Below, piece by piece: positions 1-13,590 of a DNA stretch of 44,907 nt (within the stretch, counting starts at the first letter, position 1; the number at the start of each line of letters is the position of its first letter). The DNA is from Chthoniobacterales bacterium (GTDB taxonomy: Bacteria; Verrucomicrobiota; Verrucomicrobiia; Chthoniobacterales; UBA10450): assembly GCA_035274845.1 (NCBI GenBank), contig DATENU010000012.1, forward strand, positions 1 to 44,907, written 5' to 3'. The position numbers and the translations under genes were made by a program. The notes below the pieces were generated by a model. It did no database searches. It worked only from the letters and a program-made list of their open reading frames with translations, and had not been told where the DNA came from.

Positions 1-3000
1 AGCACCGGGAGGCAGCGTCACGATGATGGCCGACTCCAGATCATTCGTCGGCGCCAACCCGGTGGCTTGAATCAGCGCTTCCTGGGTATCTCTCCAGTTG
101 TTGTTCGTCACCGGGACGAAGCTGCCGGGCCCGTGCAGTTCTAGAGTCGGATCGGCCAGCAGCTCCGACGCCGGGAATCCGAAGTTCGTCAATGACGGTC
201 CGATACCGCGGATGATCACTTTCTTGGGAGCGCTGCCTGTGATGATCAGACCGCCGATTCCTGCGTTATCTCCGGTATCCGCTCGCAGACGGGTGGACAG
301 GTTGAGGGCCTGCGCCGCAGGGGTTGCCGTGGCGGTTGCGGTAGCTGTCGACGTTGGCGTAGCGGAAGCGCTTGCCGTCGCGCTCGCCGTTGCTGTCGCC
401 GTAACAGTCGGCGTGGCCGTGACTACCGGCGTCATGGTCGCAGTAGCCGAGGCGGTTGGCGTGGCCGAGGCCGAAGGCGTGGCGGACGCTGTGGGTGTAG
501 GCGTCGCGGTTGGGGTGACCGTCGGAGTTGGGGTTGGGGTTGGTGTCGTGCATGGGCCGTTTATGATTGAGAGGGTGTCAATGCGCCACCCTGGTGCGGC
601 CGTGAACAGGTCCGTCCCCATCCGCCAGCGCAGTCTGATGGTTTGTCCACTTAGGTTGGGGCCCAAATTCACCACCGTGGTGATGTAACCCGCTGAATTT
701 CCGCTCCATGCCATGCGCCCGGCCAACGGGTTGCTCGCGGTCCCATCGATCTCCCCGGTGTATCCTCCCGAAACAAAACTTCCGCCCACGGCCGGATCGG
801 TCACCTCGATAAACGCGCCGCCATTGATATTAGGCGAAGCGACTTCCAGCACCCCTCCATCCCAGAAAACCCCGCTACTCATTTCCGTGTTGAAATTATT
901 GCGGAACCTTAACTGAGTTGAAGGGGACGGAATGGTGATAGGCGGAGAAATGAGGAGCTTGTCGCTCACTCCGTTCTGGTCGTCGATGAAGGCATCGTTG
1001 GGCGCGGTATCAGGAGCGATCGTCGAAGTCACCCACAGTATCCCGTTCCCGGTGCCGCTCGTGCTCCAGCCCGGCGGCAGCGCCGGCGCCGTTACTCCAT
1101 CAAAGTTCTGCGAGAAAAACGTGGTACCGCATGGGGTAGGCGTTGCCGTCGCCGTCGCAGTTGCTGTCGGACTTGCGCTCGCAGTGGCGGTTGCTGTTGG
1201 ACTCGCGCTAGCCGTTGCGGTGGGAGTCGCCGTTACGACCGGTGTGGCTGTGGCCGTTGCCGTTGGTGTCGCCGTCACTACCGGCGTGGCTGTCGCCGTG
1301 GGCGTCGCCGTTACTACCGGCGTTGTTGTGGCCGTGGCTGTTGGGGTCGCTGTCACGGTAGCTGTCGGGGTCGAGGTGGCAGTTGCGGTGGCAGTCGGCG
1401 TAGCTGTTCCCGTTGGCGTTGCCGTGGCTGTCGCAGTCGGGGTAGCCGTGGCACTGGCGCTGGGCGTTGCTGTGGCAGTAGGCGAACCCGTAGCCGTTGG
1501 GGTCGCCGTCGATGTCGGAGTGGCTGTTGCTGTCGGCGTAGGCGTTCCACCCGCCGGTCCGCACGGAGTTAATGGTCCCACCGCAACCGTGTATTGCGTG
1601 CCGCCACGAGTGGTATCCGCCTTATTGTTTCCAGTCGCACCGGACCCCGCTGTCGTGAACGTGCTGCCGCGCAGACCCGTCAGAATTGAGCCCGCCCCAA
1701 TCGCAGCATGCCCAACGGGCAAGACAGCGTTAAACTTACTCAACGCCACTTTGATGGTGATTGTCTTCGCTGTTTGATCAAAAAATCCACAGTCGGCCGC
1801 GCCCTGGTCTGTATAAGTGATCGAGCCATCAAAGTTTCGCTTCGCCGTGCCGTAAACGAAGGTTTGAACGCCGGTTGGATCAGTGGTGGCTCGGACAAAG
1901 AATCCATCGCCCCGGTCGGAAACACCGAAGGTATATTCGTTGGTCGGACTCAGGACTGAGTTCGGCGCGTTGGCTGCAAAAGTCATGCGCCAGTTCGAGC
2001 TCGGGGTGATTGCTGTCATGTCCGATACCTTCATGGTAGCCACCAGAAGCGGCGCGGGATTTACCGCGGACGTTGGCTCAGCCGAATACAGCACCGACAG
2101 GATGTCGAGCGGATCATCGACCGGCAGGACAGCAGTGCCTCCGGTTTCCGGGTTACCACCGAGCCGCACGTCCGCCCTAAAGTCGGTCACCTGAGAACCA
2201 ATGATGCCGCCCACGCTGGCCGCCGTGGGCAATGGCTGGTTGGGCGGAGGAGGCAAAGAACTGCCCTCGACCGGGGTCGGAATGGCTGCCCCGGTGGCGC
2301 CGGGTCCGCTGATTTGACGGGCGACAAAAGCGTGGCCGCTCAGATCATTGTGATCGTCACAATAACCGATGACGGCGGCGCCGGTTGGATCGAAAGCGAC
2401 CTGGAAGTAATCCGCCAGGTTACGATTCGGCGACATCCCGCCCACGACCAATCCAGCCTCGGAGATATTTGCTCCATGAATAACGTGATCGCTGGCTTCC
2501 GCTTGCCGGAAGATCGGGTTGCCCTTGACGTCGGTTCCCAGCGCGTAAAAGACGTGCCAATCGGCCGTATCGTCGCCGGTGGTAAGCTTATCACTCCCGT
2601 ACCAAACCACGCCAATGGTCCCGGGCACCGGTCCAGTCGTCATCCAGGGGAAGACCGCTGTTTCAGTTTCAGGTCCGTCACTCACGCGAATCGCCGGGCT
2701 CCAAGTGTTAGCCTTGTCAGTCGAAAACTTAACGAAGACATCGTGGTCGTCTGAGTAACAAACATAGACAGTTCCATCACCGCCGACTTTGACCGTGAAG
2801 AAGAGGTGCGCCTTTCCGGTGCCCGCTGCGTCATGCGTCGTATAGGTGATGGGCGGTAACCCGGGCGCAGGTGGAATACCCACCGATACGCTCCCGTTGC
2901 TGCCGCTGATATAAACGGTGCCATCATTCTGGTCGACAGAGATCCCGCCCGCCTGTCCGACGGCCCCGGCAGTCGTCGCATTGCCATAGGTAAGTCCGCC

Positions 3001-6000
3001 GTCGATCGAGCGCTGAATTTGCGAGATCGCCGGCTCGAGAGTCCGATAAAATATGTAAACTGTGTTCGGGCCGAAAAACTCAAGCCATTGCCGGTCGTCC
3101 CCGGCTACTCCACCGGTAGCGGTGCCGCCGGGATTCGGAATGAACATCGCACCTCTATCGGTCGAGCGCTGGGTCGAGATGTTAGCGATCGCGAGACTGG
3201 AATAAGCCAGAATCGGCGGCGCATTCAGGACTTCAATTGTTTCGGTGTTAAAGCCGACCGCGATATCAACGTCACCGCCACCGTCTCCGCCCACGGTTCC
3301 ATCACAAGGAGCGGGAGCCATGCACGGGTTTGTGATTTTATCCGGCTGACCGCGGTACTGAGGATTCCGCATGAACGGATCGTAGTTGCGGTTTGGAATA
3401 GAACTTCCAGGCGTGTTTGGATCCGGAACTGTCGGACGCAGGTCGAAATACCAGAGATCGGTGCCACCCGGGACGCCTCTAATCGCCGCGACGTAGCAGT
3501 TCCCAAACTTGTCGCAACGAACGCTCGGTTCGACATCCTGGCCGATATAGGGTGCGCGAGTCGTGTAGTTGGGGCTGAAGGTCATCCCACCATGGATGTA
3601 GGTGGCGCTGCCCGTTGTTGGAATCGGTATCGGCGTGCAGGCCCCGGACTTTGCCCTTACCGTGTAAGTTCCACTGCTGGTCGAATCTTCCCCGGTGAAA
3701 ACCGCGCCGCCCAAATCCATCTGGGTCAGGCCGTTCACCGCCGTCAGGAGCGAGCCAGAAGTGGGGCTGCCCACTTTCGCCATGGCAATGGCAAGCCGGA
3801 TATTTCCCTGCGTATCGAAAGAGCCGGACTCGAGTCCTCCCAGCGGAGTGATCAGATTGCCCGCCACCGTGCCATATTCGTAACTCACCTGGGAGTTATC
3901 GTCGGACTTCATGGCGACGTAGTACGTGATCGCGTTAAACGTCCAACGCACGTTCCAGATTTGGCTGGGCGGAATTGCGGCCAGGTTGGAATTGACCTTC
4001 AGGACAAAGACAAGGCGTTCGGAGTTAATGAACGTGTAATCCTCGCCTGCTGATACCGACACGATATCCACGTCTGCCGGATTAGTCGGTGGCGCGGGCG
4101 ACGGCAGCGGGCCCTGGTCGTTGGTCGGATCGGTGAGTACGACGACAGGAGCATTCAAGCAATCGGGATCAGGGCCTGGCGTTGGCGTGGCGGTAGGCGT
4201 TCCTGTCGCAGTTGGCGTTGCCGTGGCTGTCCCAGCAGGAGTCGCTGTTGCTGTCGCGGTTGGGTTCGGGGTTGCCGTGGGAGTGACCGTCGGTGTGGGA
4301 CTGCCACCGCCGCAAACAGTCGTGATGGTCACAGACCAGCCGCCCTGGATGCTGCCACCGTCAATGGCGGTATCGTCGTCAACGAACAAGCGCCAGGTCC
4401 CATTTGGATTTGTGCCATTGAATCCGGAGAGCACGTTAGCGTAAGGCGAGGCAGGAGCGGGCGGCGCAAAACTTGCCGGATGCGCATTGCTCAACGTGTT
4501 GATGGCGCCTTGCGTTGGTTTGTACGATCCCGTCACAATTGGCCCTTCGTCGGGCACCGAAAGGGTGGCAGCGTCATCGAAGGTCATGGTGACGCCGCTG
4601 AGCGAGAACCCGGTTCCTCCGCCCCCGGCGTCAGTCATCAGGCGCACTTTCGCTCCCGTGGGTCCCACCAGCAGCGCCCCGATGTCATCCGGGAAATTAT
4701 GAGTAATCCCGGTGAGCTCCACGGTGACCTTGCTCACCGTCCCCGGGGCGACGAACGCGTTGATGGTTGAGGGATAGGGTGAGGCAGGGAGGTTGTCATT
4801 GATCGTGATCGTGCCCGGGTTCGAATACTTCACCGGCGTTCCACATGGTTGGGGAGTCCCGGAGGGGGTAGGCGTGGGAGTGGCCGTCGGTGTGGGAGTA
4901 GGCGTAGGCGTGGCCGTCGGGATCGGTGTCGCCGTGGGAGTTGGAGTAGGTGTCGCCACGAAGGGAACACACTGCGGGAATTTGAAACTTCCGATTCGGG
5001 TGTGCCATACTCCGAGCGCTTCGTCGACGGAGGCGTAGTATTCGGTCGTGTACCAAAACGTGCAGTCATCGGTAGGATCAACCGTTAAGCCGCTGTAATC
5101 GCCCCAGCGGCCAAAGCTCGGAGCGAATAATTCGCCGTGCTGAGGACCGCTCCCGGCAAACATTTGCGCTTCGCCCTGTCCAAGCGTGTTGATCGTATCG
5201 GTCGTCAGCCTGCCGGCATAGGCGATGGAGGGAAAAGAAGTAGCGGAGGAAGTGCTGTAGCCAATGGCAATGTCCCCTGAGCCATCCATGGCGATGCTCC
5301 CCATCCAGCGATGGAGCAGGTCTGTCGGCCCGGACGGCCCCCACGTGCTTTGCTGGAAAATCGAAGGAGTGCCGCCGGGGTTTCGCACCTCGTACCAACG
5401 CGGCCCCATTTGCATCGTCGTGCTGTCCGCAACCACCGTGTGATTGAGGACAAGTGATTCGTGATCGCCAAAATTTCGGTAAACCAGCCGTGCCATCAGG
5501 CGATCCCCGATCGGATCCAATTGAAACGGGTCTCCCTGCTGCGGGACACATCCCGCGCTGTAGTTGACGCAATTCGGTCGCACAAAATCAGCGATCGGGG
5601 TAATCGTGTTGGGCTGCCCGTTAATTCCAAATGTCGAATTCGCTGGGTTCGCCCAGTCCACGTGAAACTTCCAAATTCGCAACGCCGCATTCGGTGGTAA
5701 ATCCGTGGCGGTGTCCACTTCCGCGAAATAATTGGGCGCCCCTGCGGGTGGCAACGTCGGGCCGTCAACGTTCGCGGGGAGATGCCCACCGAAGGCAGGG
5801 TTGGCAGTGTTAAGATCGAAATAGACCATCTGGGCCGGCAGACCCGCGAGCATCTTCGCCCGCTCGAAGGCAAACGCACCGGCCCCGATATAATTGTCCG
5901 GATCGAATTGATGGGTGCTCATGTAGTAGGCGTCGGGCCACAACCCGAAGTGGGGATAGTCTTGAAACTTTTCCGGCGTCGGCGGGTTGAGCAGAAAGTC

Positions 6001-6708
6001 GTAGATGAAATACTGCCCCGTCGCATCGGGTGTCTTCGAAATCGCGATGCATTCGTGATAACCGACTGTGCCGCCGGGGACCGCGAACTGGCTTAGAACC
6101 CAGCGGTCCGCGATGCGATCGTAAACTACGACCGGGTCGCCGTTATTATTGTTCGCGCAGGCGGTCCCGGGCAGCCCGGCGAACAGGCTGTTGATTTGCG
6201 CGGGACCGGCCAGGCGAATCCCCGCCTTCGAGTAAACCGAGAAGGAGGCATTTACCATCTGGACGTACTGGCTGGGACCTACCGCGCCGTTCGTGTCGGG
6301 CGGAATGCAGCCGTCGCACGCTTCGCCCGAATTCAAGCCTTCGAACGTCGCCAGCGGAGCAGGCATGGCCAGGGGTGCTTCTGGTTCCGGAGCAAGCACC
6401 CGCTGCAACACAGGATCCACAAATTTTGAAGGAACCTCGCGGTCGGGGCGAATTTTCCGCAGCCCATCTTCCCGCTCAATCAAGCGCGGAGCTGAGGCTC
6501 GACCGGTCGGCAAATCACGCACCGCGGGCGAGACGCTGTTGAGAAGGGACTTGCTCACCACCGGTTTAAAAGAACTCGGCGTCGCAGGACGGCTAGGCGG
6601 CGGGGTCGGTGCGGCCATGAGTGCCAGTAACACTCCACCGAAAAAAAGGATGAAGGCCAGAAAGGCCCGAGGAGTAAAGAAACCGGATTCAGGGTTTTTC
6701 TTTTGCAT
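1..6708 (-). CDS. Giant secreted multidomain protein, 3' end outside the window
   Basis: An uninterrupted minus-strand frame starts with ATG at 6708 and is still open at base 1, giving at least 2236 residues. I checked the frame at several points (near 4951, 4081, 3001, 2281, 1621 and 1-50). It opens with a signal peptide ([11 protein letters not shown], hydrophobic stretch to about residue 33). Next come an N-terminal domain (about 35-580), a Thr/Pro linker, a proprotein-convertase P-domain-like beta-sandwich (about 620-800), a beta module, a region with sialidase-like Asp-box motifs (about 1030-1490), a second beta module, a long linker (about 1719-1857), a domain resembling choice-of-anchor J/MAM modules (FFSQNFDG, about 1860-2050), another linker, and the start of the NLSTR...GIGG module. 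It is paralogous to the next gene. Extracellular adhesion or display is inferred; no catalytic site is recognised. Confidence 0.85.
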   Translation of the reverse strand, partial: MQKKNPESGFFTPRAFLAFILFFGGVLLALMAAPTPPPSRPATPSSFKPVVSKSLLNSVSPAVRDLPTGRASAPRLIEREDGLRKIRPDREVPSKFVDPVLQRVLAPEPEAPLAMPAPLATFEGLNSGEACDGCIPPDTNGAVGPSQYVQMVNASFSVYSKAGIRLAGPAQINSLFAGLPGTACANNNNGDPVVVYDRIADRWVLSQFAVPGGTVGYHECIAISKTPDATGQYFIYDFLLNPPTPEKFQDYPHFGLWPDAYYMSTHQFDPDNYIGAGAFAFERAKMLAGLPAQMVYFDLNTANPAFGGHLPANVDGPTLPPAGAPNYFAEVDTATDLPPNAALRIWKFHVDWANPANSTFGINGQPNTITPIADFVRPNCVNYSAGCVPQQGDPFQLDPIGDRLMARLVYRNFGDHESLVLNHTVVADSTTMQMGPRWYEVRNPGGTPSIFQQSTWGPSGPTDLLHRWMGSIAMDGSGDIAIGYSTSSATSFPSIAYAGRLTTDTINTLGQGEAQMFAGSGPQHGELFAPSFGRWGDYSGLTVDPTDDCTFWYTTEYYASVDEALGVWHTRIGSFKFPQCVPFVATPTPTPTATPIPTATPTPTPTPTATPTPTPSGTPQPCGTPVKYSNPGTITINDNLPASPYPSTINAFVAPGTVSKVTVELTGITHNFPDDIGALLVGPTGAKVRLMTDAGGGGTGFSLSGVTMTFDDAATLSVPDEGPIVTGSYKPTQGAINTLSNAHPASFAPPAPASPYANVLSGFNGTNPNGTWRLFVDDDTAIDGGSIQGGWSVTITTVCGGGSPTPTVTPTATPNPTATATATPAGTATATPTATGTPTATPTPGPDPDCLNAPVVVLTDPTNDQGPLPSPAPPTNPADVDIVSVSAGEDYTFINSERLVFVLKVNSNLAAIPPSQIWNVRWTFNAITYYVAMKSDDNSQVSYEYGTVAGNLITPLGGLESGSFDTQGNIRLAIAMAKVGSPTSGSLLTAVNGLTQMDLGGAVFTGEDSTSSGTYTVRAKSGACTPIPIPTTGSATYIHGGMTFSPNYTTRAPYIGQDVEPSVRCDKFGNCYVAAIRGVPGGTDLWYFDLRPTVPDPNTPGSSIPNRNYDPFMRNPQYRGQPDKITNPCMAPAPCDGTVGGDGGGDVDIAVGFNTETIEVLNAPPILAYSSLAIANISTQRSTDRGAMFIPNPGGTATGGVAGDDRQWLEFFGPNTVYIFYRTLEPAISQIQRSIDGGLTYGNATTAGAVGQAGGISVDQNDGTVYISGSNGSVSVGIPPAPGLPPITYTTHDAAGTGKAHLFFTVKVGGDGTVYVCYSDDHDVFVKFSTDKANTWSPAIRVSDGPETETAVFPWMTTGPVPGTIGVVWYGSDKLTTGDDTADWHVFYALGTDVKGNPIFRQAEASDHVIHGANISEAGLVVGGMSPNRNLADYFQVAFDPTGAAVIGYCDDHNDLSGHAFVARQISGPGATGAAIPTPVEGSSLPPPPNQPLPTAASVGGIIGSQVTDFRADVRLGGNPETGGTAVLPVDDPLDILSVLYSAEPTSAVNPAPLLVATMKVSDMTAITPSSNWRMTFAANAPNSVLSPTNEYTFGVSDRGDGFFVRATTDPTGVQTFVYGTAKRNFDGSITYTDQGAADCGFFDQTAKTITIKVALSKFNAVLPVGHAAIGAGSILTGLRGSTFTTAGSGATGNNKADTTRGGTQYTVAVGPLTPCGPAGGTPTPTATATPTSTATPTATGSPTATATPSASATATPTATATATPTGTATPTATATATSTPTATVTATPTATATTTPVVTATPTATATPVVTATPTATATATPVVTATPTATASASPTATATASASPTATATATATPTPCGTTFFSQNFDGVTAPALPPGWSTSGTGNGILWVTSTIAPDTAPNDAFIDDQNGVSDKLLISPPITIPSPSTQLRFRNNFNTEMSSGVFWDGGVLEVASPNINGGAFIEVTDPAVGGSFVSGGYTGEIDGTASNPLAGRMAWSGNSAGYITTVVNLGPNLSGQTIRLRWRMGTDLFTAAPGWRIDTLSIINGPCTTPTPTPTPTVTPTATPTPTASATPSASATPTASATATMTPVVTATPTVTATATASATASASATPTSTATATATATPAAQALNLSTRLRADTGDNAGIGGLIITGSAPKKVIIRGIGPSLTNFGFPASELLADPTLELHGPGSFVPVTNNNWRDTQEALIQATGLAPTNDLESAIIVTLPPGA
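1138..1550 (-). repeat. In-frame Thr/Pro/Ala low-complexity tandem repeat
   Basis: Imperfect repeats of 6- and 12-bp units encode alternating TATP/TPT with occasional PVVT. They form the longest linker of the left-hand giant protein. Shorter stretches of the same kind lie at about 320-550, 4170-4300 and 4855-4960. Confidence 0.85.
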
Positions 6709-6799
6709 AGAGGTTTTCTTTCTTCATTAGCAACTGCGCGCATTGATAGCGGATTCCGCGACGACCGCTTCCGTCGCGGATTGACCGCAACGAGTTTGC

Positions 6800-9700
6800 C
6801 TAAGGTCCGTCACCGCGATCATAAACTTCTACGAGCCCAACGCCGTTAGTAGCGCCGGCTCCGGCAAGGATAGCTGTGTAAAGGCCCGGCGGCAGGGTCG
6901 CCGCGATGGCGGACTCCTTCCCGTTGGAGGGCGCTAACCCGGCAGCCGTTATCTCGGCGGCCTGAGCCGGATCATCCGCCCAGTCATTGTTCGATTTCAG
7001 AAGCGTCCCATTTTGGTCGCGAAGCTCCAGCGTAGGATCCTGCAACGGGTTCGAGATTCCGAATTGGCTCAGGCTCGGCCCAAGGCCACGGACCACCACG
7101 CGATCGTCACCCGCCCCGTTACCCAGGATAAACCCGGCAATCACCACGTTGTTGCCCGTGCGAACAAAGGCACGGGTGCTGAGGTTGCCGAGCTTGGACG
7201 CTGCCGCCACGTCGAGATCGTAGACTTCAACCAGGCCCACCCCCACCCCAGCTCCGTTACCACGCACGACCGCTGTGTAAGCGCCAGGCGGCAATACTGC
7301 GATGATCGCCGACTCCAGAATATTCGTCGGCGCCAACCCGCTGGCTTCGATCTCCGTTTGCTGAGTATCTCTCCAGTTGTTGTTCGTGAGCGTAATGAAG
7401 GCGCCGGGACCATGCACCTCCAGGGTCGGATCGGCCAGCAACTCAGACGCCGGGAAGCCGAACGTCGTCAAGGAGGGTCCGATCGCTCGGATAATCACCT
7501 TTTTCGGAGCGCTTCCGGTAATGATAAGGCCACCGATTCCGGCGTTATCACCCGTATCCACTCTCATACGGGTGGACAAATTGAGCGGCTGCGACGCGGG
7601 TGTGGCCGTGGCGGTCGCAGTTGGTGCAACCGTTGCGGTCGCCGTTGGAGTAGCCGTCACGATCGGCGTGGCTGTAGCGGTCGCCGTTGGAGTAGCCGTT
7701 ACGATCGGCGTGGCTGTCGCCGTGGGAGTGGCCGTCACTATCGGCGTGGCTGTAGCGGTCGCCGTCGGAGTAGCCGTTACGATCGGCGTGGCAGTGGCCG
7801 TGGGCGTGGCCGTCACTATCGGCGTGGCGGTCGCGCTTGCCGTCGGCGTAGGCGTTACAATCGGCGTAGCTGTGGCGGTTGCCGTTGGCGTCGCCGTTAC
7901 GATCGGCGTGGCGGTCGCGGTCGCCGTCGGAGTGGCCGTTACGATCGGCGTTGCTGTGGCAGTGGCCGTGGGCGTGGCCGTCACTATCGGCGTCGCTGTC
8001 GCGCTTGCCGTCGGCGTAGGCGTTACAATCGGCGTCGCTGTGGCGGTGGCCGTTGGCGTAGCCGTCACTATCGGCGTCGCTGTCGCAGTTGCCGTCGGAG
8101 TCGCCGTTACGATCGGCGGCGCTGTGGCGGTTGCCGTTGGCGTAGCCGTCACTATCGGCGTCGCTGTCGCAGTTGCCGTCGGAGTCGCCGTTACGATCGG
8201 TGTCGCTGTGGCAGTGGCCGTGGGCGTGGCCGTCACTATCGGCGTCGCTGTCGCAGTTGGTGTAGACGTCGCTGTAGCTGTTGCGGTCGCTGTCGGAGTA
8301 GCCGTTGCGGTCGCAGTGGCAGTCGCCGTTGGGGTTGGGGTTGCCGTTGGTGTAGGAGTAGGCGTCCCACCCGTGGGCCCGCAGGCAACGTTTCCGACCA
8401 CGGTATATACTCCGTCGCCAGACGAGTCTATGGCCGTTCCTCTCCCGATCGGCTGGTTGGGAGGACCGGCAACGTTTCTCGCGCTGACCAGATTGAAGAC
8501 GTCTCCTGGTCCGGGGTTCCCGACGGCGCTATTTGCAACCGTGATGACGATAAAGCCGTCCGGAGTGAACGAGCCAGTGATCAACGGAGATGGATCGAGA
8601 GACGTTCCCTGGACCACAGGCTCATTGCCCGAGGAGGTAACCACGCCATAATCGAAACTCACCACAGCTCCGTTGGAACTCATGCCGACGTAATACCGAT
8701 CAGCACCCGCCGGTAACGGCGCGGTCGGTGGAGTCCACACGATCCTCCATTGCCGGCCCGGGAGAATCGTACTGAGGTCAGCGACCTTCAGCGTAAAGAC
8801 GAGTTTGTTTGGGCCGCCATTCTGGAATGGCTCTGAAATCGAAACGGACTGGGCGTCGAGGTCGGCATTTATTGTTGGCGCGCCAATCTGATCGCCCGTT
8901 GGATCCGTCGAAACGAGGAAGCCGGACGCGCTGCACGGATTAGTCGGAGGCGGAGCGCCGATGGGAAATTCTCCACAGCTCGACCCCTCGCCGATGGCAT
9001 TGACAGCCGTTACCTTATACAAATAAGCGGTGGCCGGGTCAGCCGTCGTGTCATAATAGGAGGTCGTCCCCGCAGGCAGCATTATCGGAGCACCGAATGC
9101 ACCGCTCGTCGTCCGGCGATAAACGTTGTAACCGATGATCGGCGAACCGCCGTGGTCGGGCTCTGACCAATTAACATGGACGACATTAGCGGCATCGCGG
9201 TAAACGCTATCCACGCGCGGTGGCGCGGGAGGCACCGGCTCCGGTGGATTTGGATCGAACGCCGAGAACAAACGTTTCCCGCCAGACTGCCGCGCGATCG
9301 ACGCTCGCGCGGTATAGGAGTTCGGGTGCGCACCGGTGGGATTGGTGACACATGCGTCCACGCAGCCGTCCGGATAACCCACGAGAGTGCGCCCTTGCGC
9401 ATCCACGGTTTCGTCCATGAAGTCGAGCAGATTGCGATCATTCGGAGTCCGCATGCAAGCGGTCGTCCCCAAATTGCAAATCGAGCCGCGCTGGACGGGA
9501 TCGTTCGGGGTGGCGTCGACCGTGGTCCAGGTCAAACCGGCATCGAAAGTCGTCGCGATGTACAGATGCCACGGCGCACTCTGGTTGAAGGTGGCCTGGT
9601 TGGTATAGTCACCGGGCACAGTCGTGCCGAAGAACGCATACGCCGCGCGGTTGTCGTCCCCGCCAACAACTTCCGGGAAGGTTGAGTTCACAATCCCCAA

Positions 9701-12700
9701 GGCAGTGCCGACATCCTGGTCGCTCGTCCAGGTATCGCCCTTGTCGTGCGAGACGGCGATGTGCGCGTGACTGTCCGAAGCCTGATAGCCGAGATAAATC
9801 GTGTTACTTGGCTGACCGCCCGGCTTACCGACATCGTTGTCGCCAATGCCAACCGAAGGATCAACCAGGAAGCCGGTCGTGCTGCTCGTCGGCACGGGTT
9901 TCACCGCCCAGGTAAGACCGTTGTCGTTGGAGACAACCACGGCAGCCTTGCCGTTACAGCTGCGATTCGGCACATAAACCGTTCCATCCCGCGCCACCTT
10001 GACGTGGCCGTGAATCCCGGTGCACTGAGTGGCGTCGTAGATAGGAATACCGGCGCCAAAAGTTACGCCGCCGTCATCGCTGCGCGCGCAAAATGAAGCC
10101 GCGACGTCCTGCGAACAATAATAGACCGCGTTCGGATAAGTGGGATGAGGTGGTGGCGGAGGGACGGCGCCCCCGTTATACGGCCCCGCCCCAATCGTCT
10201 GGTGATCGACTCCCGATGGGATTCCCCCGCCCTGGCTCGGCAGATACGATCCGCCATCGTTATCGGTGAAGAACGTCGTGCTGTCTTGTCCTGTGAGTTG
10301 CGAGACAAAAGTGCGGTCGGGCGAGGTGTCGCCCGGCACGCGCATGTGATCGGTAAACAGGATTGGATCGAGCGACGCGGCCGCGGGCACATTGGTGTTC
10401 GTCCAGGTATCCCTCGCCGGCGATGAGCAGTCATCAAAGCCAACCCGGATTGAACTGAAGGACGCCAGATACATCGCGTTCCCGGTTATCCAGTCAGTGC
10501 CGAGAGAGGGTTCGCCTCCGTTAAAATTGTTCGTTGATGGTGGAACGTAGTTCTGAAAGCGAGGAATAGCTGTCGCTGTCCCTGGCGTCGGCGTGGGCGA
10601 AGGCGTGGGAGTTGGGGTCGGATTGGGGTTGCAGGACTGGTTGCTCCGAATGGTGAACGGGTTGCCGCCACGATTGATTGTCGAGATCGGCGTCCCGGTC
10701 GTAGACGGCATTCCATCGAGGATAGCGGTGACTACTCCGCCTGCCGTTTGAGCTACCGCCCCGTTCCAGTTCGTGAGGGTATGGCTGCCCCCTGCCGGCA
10801 CTCCAATATTGACCGGCTTGACAATGATAGTGATTGTCCCGTCCGGATTGAAGTTACTGCCCGCTTCCGCCGGGGTGGACGAAGTGACAAAACGGCCATC
10901 CACCTGTCCACCGTTGGCCGCTCCCGCGAGATAACTCTCGAAAGTCGCCGCACCCGCTGCATCGACGACCATTCTCACACCGTAAACAGTGCCCGCCGCT
11001 GCCGGTGCTCCATCAACCGTGAAAGACGAATAGTAGAAGGAGCTAGGTGTCAGAACGCTGAGCGACTGCACCTTGATCGTGAAATAGAGTTTATCGGGAC
11101 CGGAACCGGTGAACGGATAAGCCACCGCTGTGCTGATAATGTCGTGGTTCGCCTGAGCGTCCGTGGCATCGTTCGTCCCGCTATCGGTAACGACTACGAC
11201 GCCCGGTGGCGTGCAAGCCGGATTCGGCGTGCCGGTTGGCGTGGCTGTGGCCGTAGCCGTAGCAGTTACGGTAGGGGTGGCTGTCGGAGTTGACGTCGCT
11301 GTCGGCGTTGGAGTCGGGCTGGCTCCCGGGGGGTCGAAAGCGGCGAATAGCCGGCGCCCCGTCAACTGGCGAACGATAGCCGCTTTGTTCGCGCGACCGG
11401 CGTAGTCGTTCGCCACGCCGCATGTCGAAGCCACACAGCCATCGGCATAGGCCGCGATGCTGCGACCTTCGCTGTCGACACTAATGTCGTTGAAGTCGAG
11501 CAGGTTTCTGTCATCGCCGCAGAGAATTCCTCCGAGGCAGATGGATCCCTTTTGAACTGGATCGCCTTCGGTCGCATTGACGGTTACCCAGTGCGCGCCC
11601 CGGTCATAGGTGGTGGCAATGTAAAAGTTCCAGATGCCTTGGAACGTCGCTTGGTCCTGGTAGTTCCCGCCGGTGGTGCTTCCGAGAAAACCGAACGCCG
11701 CTCGATCTCCGTCTCCGGCAACAACGGCTGGAAAGACCGCGCTCTTGATCCGGCAAGGAGCGTAGTGGTCGCCGGGTGGGCAACCGACTGGCGTCCCCAC
11801 CTCATAGTCGTTTATCCACGCAGCCCCGTGATTGGTTGAGACTGCAATGTGTGGGCGGCCGTCTCCGTTCACGTAGCCGAGATAGACCGTGTTATCACTT
11901 CCGATCCCGACGGAGGGATCCCCACTTCCCACGCTGTTGGGAACAGTGTAGTCAACCCAGGTCAGGCCGTTGTCTAGCGAGACAGCCATGCCCTGACTTC
12001 CGCTCCCCGCGCTGCACGACGAGTTCGGAACATACACCGTCCCGTCGGGGCCCACTTTTACGTGACCGTGAATTCCGCCATAACATTCGACGGGATTAAA
12101 CATGTCGACCCCCGGGCCGAACGTCAGGCCTCCGTCGTCGCTTCTCGAACATTCCGCTCCCCCGGCGACGTTTTGCGAGCAATAGTAGACCGCATTTTGA
12201 TACAATGGGTGCGGCGGTGGCGGCGGAACTGCGGATGCATTGTAAGGACCGGTTCCGAGTGTTTCATGATCAGGACCCCACGGTGGTCCCCCAGCCGCAA
12301 ATGCAGTCCAAGTCGTGCCGTCATCATCGGAATAGGCCGCATTGCTGCCGGCACCGGCTAGCTCGAGCCCGAAAACGCGACCCGTTTGGTGATCGACAAA
12401 GCCAATTGGATCGAGCCCGGGCAAAACAGGGCTGTTCACGTCTTCCCAAAGAGAGATAGGCGGAGAAAACGCATCGTCGAAACTAACCCGCAGCTGTTGG
12501 GTGCCTGCCGTGAAGAAGACAACTCCTCCCGTGTTGACCAAATCGTGCTTGAGCGATGGGACGCGCGGCAGCCAGTCGACGCCGATCGAGGGCTCGCCCG
12601 CACTATTTCCAAGCGCAGGGGGAGAGATATGATTCGAAAAGGCAGGAGGAACTCCAGGCTCGACTGGCGCTACGGGAGGAAATGGCACAAGGCTGACTGA

Positions 12701-13207
12701 CCCCGTAATGCTCAGGCCTTGGGGGTTGAACGGGACTATGCGGATCGTGTAAAGGCCGTTTGTCGCCGGGATGAGAACGACGTCCGGTTGCACGTACGTC
12801 TGATTCCCAAGGCTCTTGGCGATAAGACTGCCGGTCGCGGTCGTTCCCGCGAAGACATAGAGGTCGAACTGCGCCTCACCGAGCTCAGGCCAGCCCACCT
12901 CAATCCGAATGTATTTGCTCGCCGTCGTCGCCGCACCGAGCCCGGAGACCGTGAGCGCGTACTCGTCACAGGGTTGCGCGGGGGGATTGCAGTCCGGAGT
13001 TCCGTCCACCTGGGAAGAGGGATTGGCTATGAGATAAGGTCCGCCGGTGAAGGCAAGCGGTCCGCTCGATTCGGTCAGCACCCCGTTGTTTGGAGTCGTA
13101 TCGGCAAAACCAATTAGCGCCAAAAAAACGCTCGCGCTGCAAAGAAGGATGGAAAATAAAATCCGCGCACAAAAAATGCCGGATTCAGACGAGGATTTTT
13201 TCTTCAT
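6800..13207 (-). CDS. Giant secreted protein with two BNR/sialidase-like propellers, FnIII and a C-terminal repeat module
   Basis: A 2135-residue protein with a clear signal peptide ([10 protein letters not shown] then a hydrophobic run ending near FADTTP). Residues about 40-180 resemble a pre-peptidase C-terminal beta-sandwich. Two related propeller-like regions follow (about 185-630 and 900-1340); each begins with a GEPSIG or GEPSLG segment and carries Asp-box-like SDDGG motifs, so this is an internal duplication. A fibronectin type III domain follows (about 1350-1440, ending [10 protein letters not shown]), with beta modules around 680-880 and 1450-1610. A TATPT linker spans about 1612-1869 and two copies of a roughly 125-residue NLSTR...GIGG...VEVYD module end the protein. 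It lies 91 bp upstream of its paralogue on the same strand. The family is typical of Verrucomicrobiota surface proteins; the substrate is unknown and true sialidase activity is not supported. Confidence 0.85.
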   Translation of the reverse strand: MKKKSSSESGIFCARILFSILLCSASVFLALIGFADTTPNNGVLTESSGPLAFTGGPYLIANPSSQVDGTPDCNPPAQPCDEYALTVSGLGAATTASKYIRIEVGWPELGEAQFDLYVFAGTTATGSLIAKSLGNQTYVQPDVVLIPATNGLYTIRIVPFNPQGLSITGSVSLVPFPPVAPVEPGVPPAFSNHISPPALGNSAGEPSIGVDWLPRVPSLKHDLVNTGGVVFFTAGTQQLRVSFDDAFSPPISLWEDVNSPVLPGLDPIGFVDHQTGRVFGLELAGAGSNAAYSDDDGTTWTAFAAGGPPWGPDHETLGTGPYNASAVPPPPPHPLYQNAVYYCSQNVAGGAECSRSDDGGLTFGPGVDMFNPVECYGGIHGHVKVGPDGTVYVPNSSCSAGSGSQGMAVSLDNGLTWVDYTVPNSVGSGDPSVGIGSDNTVYLGYVNGDGRPHIAVSTNHGAAWINDYEVGTPVGCPPGDHYAPCRIKSAVFPAVVAGDGDRAAFGFLGSTTGGNYQDQATFQGIWNFYIATTYDRGAHWVTVNATEGDPVQKGSICLGGILCGDDRNLLDFNDISVDSEGRSIAAYADGCVASTCGVANDYAGRANKAAIVRQLTGRRLFAAFDPPGASPTPTPTATSTPTATPTVTATATATATPTGTPNPACTPPGVVVVTDSGTNDATDAQANHDIISTAVAYPFTGSGPDKLYFTIKVQSLSVLTPSSFYYSSFTVDGAPAAAGTVYGVRMVVDAAGAATFESYLAGAANGGQVDGRFVTSSTPAEAGSNFNPDGTITIIVKPVNIGVPAGGSHTLTNWNGAVAQTAGGVVTAILDGMPSTTGTPISTINRGGNPFTIRSNQSCNPNPTPTPTPSPTPTPGTATAIPRFQNYVPPSTNNFNGGEPSLGTDWITGNAMYLASFSSIRVGFDDCSSPARDTWTNTNVPAAASLDPILFTDHMRVPGDTSPDRTFVSQLTGQDSTTFFTDNDGGSYLPSQGGGIPSGVDHQTIGAGPYNGGAVPPPPPHPTYPNAVYYCSQDVAASFCARSDDGGVTFGAGIPIYDATQCTGIHGHVKVARDGTVYVPNRSCNGKAAVVVSNDNGLTWAVKPVPTSSTTGFLVDPSVGIGDNDVGKPGGQPSNTIYLGYQASDSHAHIAVSHDKGDTWTSDQDVGTALGIVNSTFPEVVGGDDNRAAYAFFGTTVPGDYTNQATFNQSAPWHLYIATTFDAGLTWTTVDATPNDPVQRGSICNLGTTACMRTPNDRNLLDFMDETVDAQGRTLVGYPDGCVDACVTNPTGAHPNSYTARASIARQSGGKRLFSAFDPNPPEPVPPAPPRVDSVYRDAANVVHVNWSEPDHGGSPIIGYNVYRRTTSGAFGAPIMLPAGTTSYYDTTADPATAYLYKVTAVNAIGEGSSCGEFPIGAPPPTNPCSASGFLVSTDPTGDQIGAPTINADLDAQSVSISEPFQNGGPNKLVFTLKVADLSTILPGRQWRIVWTPPTAPLPAGADRYYVGMSSNGAVVSFDYGVVTSSGNEPVVQGTSLDPSPLITGSFTPDGFIVITVANSAVGNPGPGDVFNLVSARNVAGPPNQPIGRGTAIDSSGDGVYTVVGNVACGPTGGTPTPTPTATPTPTATATATATATPTATATATATSTPTATATPIVTATPTATATATPIVTATPTATATATPIVTATPTATATAPPIVTATPTATATATPIVTATPTATATATPIVTPTPTASATATPIVTATPTATATATPIVTATPTATATATPIVTATPTATATATPIVTPTPTASATATPIVTATPTATATPIVTATPTATATATPIVTATPTATATPIVTATPTATATATPIVTATPTATATVAPTATATATPASQPLNLSTRMRVDTGDNAGIGGLIITGSAPKKVIIRAIGPSLTTFGFPASELLADPTLEVHGPGAFITLTNNNWRDTQQTEIEASGLAPTNILESAIIAVLPPGAYTAVVRGNGAGVGVGLVEVYDLDVAAASKLGNLSTRAFVRTGNNVVIAGFILGNGAGDDRVVVRGLGPSLSQFGISNPLQDPTLELRDQNGTLLKSNNDWADDPAQAAEITAAGLAPSNGKESAIAATLPPGLYTAILAGAGATNGVGLVEVYDRGDGP
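7600..8370 (-). repeat. In-frame 42/36-bp tandem repeat encoding a Thr/Ala/Pro linker
   Basis: The coding strand repeats a unit translating as [14 protein letters not shown] (14 residues, 42 bp) or a 12-residue, 36-bp form, with about 15 PIVT or PIV occurrences. All unit lengths are multiples of three, so copy-number change keeps the frame. The opposite strand stays open as Gly/Val/Ala-rich frames purely through composition. Confidence 0.9.
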
Positions 13208-13590
13208 GGGATCTTTCCGGTTAGGCCGGCGGAGGCTTCGACCAATCCATCCCCTCGCCTCTTTCCCTTAATGCGACTGAAGAACGCATGAAGTAGCGCT
13301 GATCGATTCCAAAACGGAGTGCTTTCGCATGGTTTCTCCTTAACGCGGGGACGACTTAGCCTAGTTCGGAGAACAGGGGGGCAATCGGATGCCAATTTTT
13401 TGCGGGACCGCCAATCGGGAGTCGCAGAAAGAGTGAACACACGAGGGAAAGCGCGCTCGGACATGACGCAAATGTAATCTCCAGGCTGAGTCGACTTTTC
13501 CCAAAAACGCAGGCTCTCGCTCGCCTCAAGGCGTCTTCAGCGGGAACAATCGTGTTCCACTCGCCTTTCCCTTTCTGTTAGAAGATCGGC
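13208..13590. other. Divergent intergenic region between the giant-protein gene and pgi
   Basis: This 383-bp gap holds the upstream regions of two divergent genes. A GGAAAG stretch about 5 bases before the minus-strand ATG at 13207 may be its ribosome-binding site. A small perfect palindrome (CGCCTCAAGGCG) lies near 13522. I see no convincing gene, RNA or strong sigma70 promoter. Confidence 0.5.

Noticed and set aside
7377..8651. Long plus-strand Gly/Val/Ala-rich open frames opposite the repeat regions (also at 98-688, 932-1777 and 4121-4444)
   Set aside because: They are the complement of Thr/Pro/Ala codon repeats, open by composition only, with no domain or ribosome-binding site.
7013..8716. 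Arg/Gly/Cys-rich 567-residue frame antisense to the giant protein
   Set aside because: Shadow frame of the same tandem repeat; its composition is an artefact of the repeat unit.
13204..13464. 86-codon minus-strand frame upstream of the giant gene
   Set aside because: Overlaps the start region of the neighbouring gene, has no recognisable domain or signal peptide and a composition typical of chance frames.
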